Below, piece by piece: positions 63,372 to 64,000 of a stretch of DNA of 64,000 nt (position 1 is its first letter; each line of letters begins with the position of its first letter). The stretch lies in assembly GCA_018268675.1 (NCBI GenBank), contig JAFDWB010000086.1, forward strand, positions 36,463 through 100,462, read 5' to 3'. A program made the translations under genes and the position numbers. Source of the DNA: Actinomycetota bacterium. Lineage in GTDB: Bacteria > Actinomycetota > Thermoleophilia > Solirubrobacterales > 70-9. Below the pieces are notes generated by a model. The model did no database searches, was not told where the DNA came from, and worked only from the letters and a program-made list of their open reading frames with translations.

Positions 63372-64000
63372 CTAGGAAGCCGCCGTCGCCTCCTCTTTCG
63401 CCTCGTCGGCGGCCGCCGCAGGGGCGGGCGCGCCGGCGTGGGTGGCACCCAGTTCGCCGGCCTCCACCGGATCGCCGTTCTCGTCGAAGTCGGCGCCGAA
63501 ATCGTCGACGAAGGAGCCGATCGCCTTGCCGAGCGCCTCCTCGTCCTCGTCGGACAGCAAGCCGGTCTCGGCGATCCGGTCGAGGAGCGCCTTCTGGTCG
63601 GAGTGCAGGCGCACCCGCAGGTCACCGAGGAACTCGGCGACGCGCTCGACTTTGATCCGGTCGAGGTAACCGCCGGTGCCGGCGTAGATCGAGGCGACCT
63701 GGTCGGCGACGCCGAGCGGCTCGCGCTCTTTCTGTTTCAGCAGCTCGACCAGGCGCTGCCCGCGGGTCAGCGCTTTCTGCGTCTCCGGGTCGAGCTCGGA
63801 GCCGAACTGGGCGAACGCCTCGAGGTCGCGGAACTGCGAGAGGTCGAGGCGCAGTTTTCCGGCGACCTTCTTCATCGCCTTGGTCTGCGCGTTGCCGCCG
63901 ACCCGGGAGACCGAGATGCCGACGTTGATCGCCGGGCGGACGCCGGAGAAGAACAGGTCGGACTCGAGGAAGATCTGGCCGTCGGTGATCGAGATGACGT
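63372..64000 (-). CDS. atpA: ATP synthase alpha subunit, C-terminal part
   Basis: Only the last ~209 residues are in the window; the gene continues past 64000. Visible motifs: [70 protein letters not shown], including the arginine region (SVSRVGG). The C-terminus has an extra Ala/Glu/Asp-rich tail (about 40 residues) compared with E. coli AtpA. Confidence 0.95.
   Translation of the reverse strand, partial: VISITDGQIFLESDLFFSGVRPAINVGISVSRVGGNAQTKAMKKVAGKLRLDLSQFRDLEAFAQFGSELDPETQKALTRGQRLVELLKQKEREPLGVADQVASIYAGTGGYLDRIKVERVAEFLGDLRVRLHSDQKALLDRIAETGLLSDEDEEALGKAIGSFVDDFGADFDENGDPVEAGELGATHAGAPAPAAAADEAKEEATAAS

Overview
The window looks like chromosomal DNA of a very GC-rich, single-membrane actinobacterium. 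Gene content (FtsEX, an LCP ligase, an Rpf-like muralytic enzyme, a collagen-like surface protein, a phosphate island with 11-nt Pho boxes) and the base composition suggest the class Thermoleophilia, perhaps Solirubrobacterales. That placement is an inference from style and content, not from a marker search.

Layout. 0-6.5 kb: the frameshifted end of a thioredoxin-reductase-like gene, an APC permease fused to a USP domain, a collagen-like exported protein, and a Tad-type cluster (two TadE-like pseudopilins, a degenerate CpaE/TadZ-like protein, and a TadG-VanY-transglycosylase fusion). 6.6-22.8 kb: a phosphate island with PiT transporter, DUF47 partner, polyphosphate kinase, a PHP-glycosyltransferase fusion, exopolyphosphatase, PhoU, PstBACS, a stand-alone winged helix and a full response regulator. 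Tandem 11-nt repeats that look like Pho boxes precede five of these units. 23-29 kb: an HD phosphohydrolase and an Rpf-like gene, then a complete 2.9-kb IS1595-family transposon carrying a six-gene cargo operon (DUF3467, unknown, PIN toxin, small basic protein, DUF6883-like, DUF4926-like), then purU. 29-41 kb: an ABC-F ATPase, DUF1697, tmRNA, a flavoprotein disulfide reductase, and the operon ftsE-ftsX-ctpA-rnr-smpB-(membrane HhH protein). 41-46.4 kb: nadA, a MutM-type glycosylase, nadC, a sigma factor coupled to an ogt gene, and an acidic exported protein. 46.4-52.7 kb: secA-(SnoaL-like)-prfB-hydrolase with the classical prfB frameshift, then hpf and comF. 52.8-59.9 kb: an envelope sugar-nucleotide operon (UDP-sugar dehydrogenase, two nucleotidyltransferases, a phosphosugar isomerase) joined to an LCP ligase and an M20 peptidase. 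60.5-64 kb: ATP synthase genes atpA(partial)-atpG-atpD-atpC.

How they work together. The phosphate island covers uptake, storage as polyphosphate, remobilisation and control; the Pho box ahead of the PHP-glycosyltransferase suggests phosphate-linked glycolipid or glycan synthesis. The trans-translation components (RNase R-like, SmpB, tmRNA) lie within 6 kb of each other.

The most unusual material is non-coding. Two opposed 89-nt structured elements lie between the M20 gene and atpC, with compensatory changes in their hairpins and long, unrelated but self-complementary arms. A family of long hairpins without U-tracts sits at gene ends and probably terminates transcription. Two homologous intergenic blocks lie at 14.2 and 41.4 kb.
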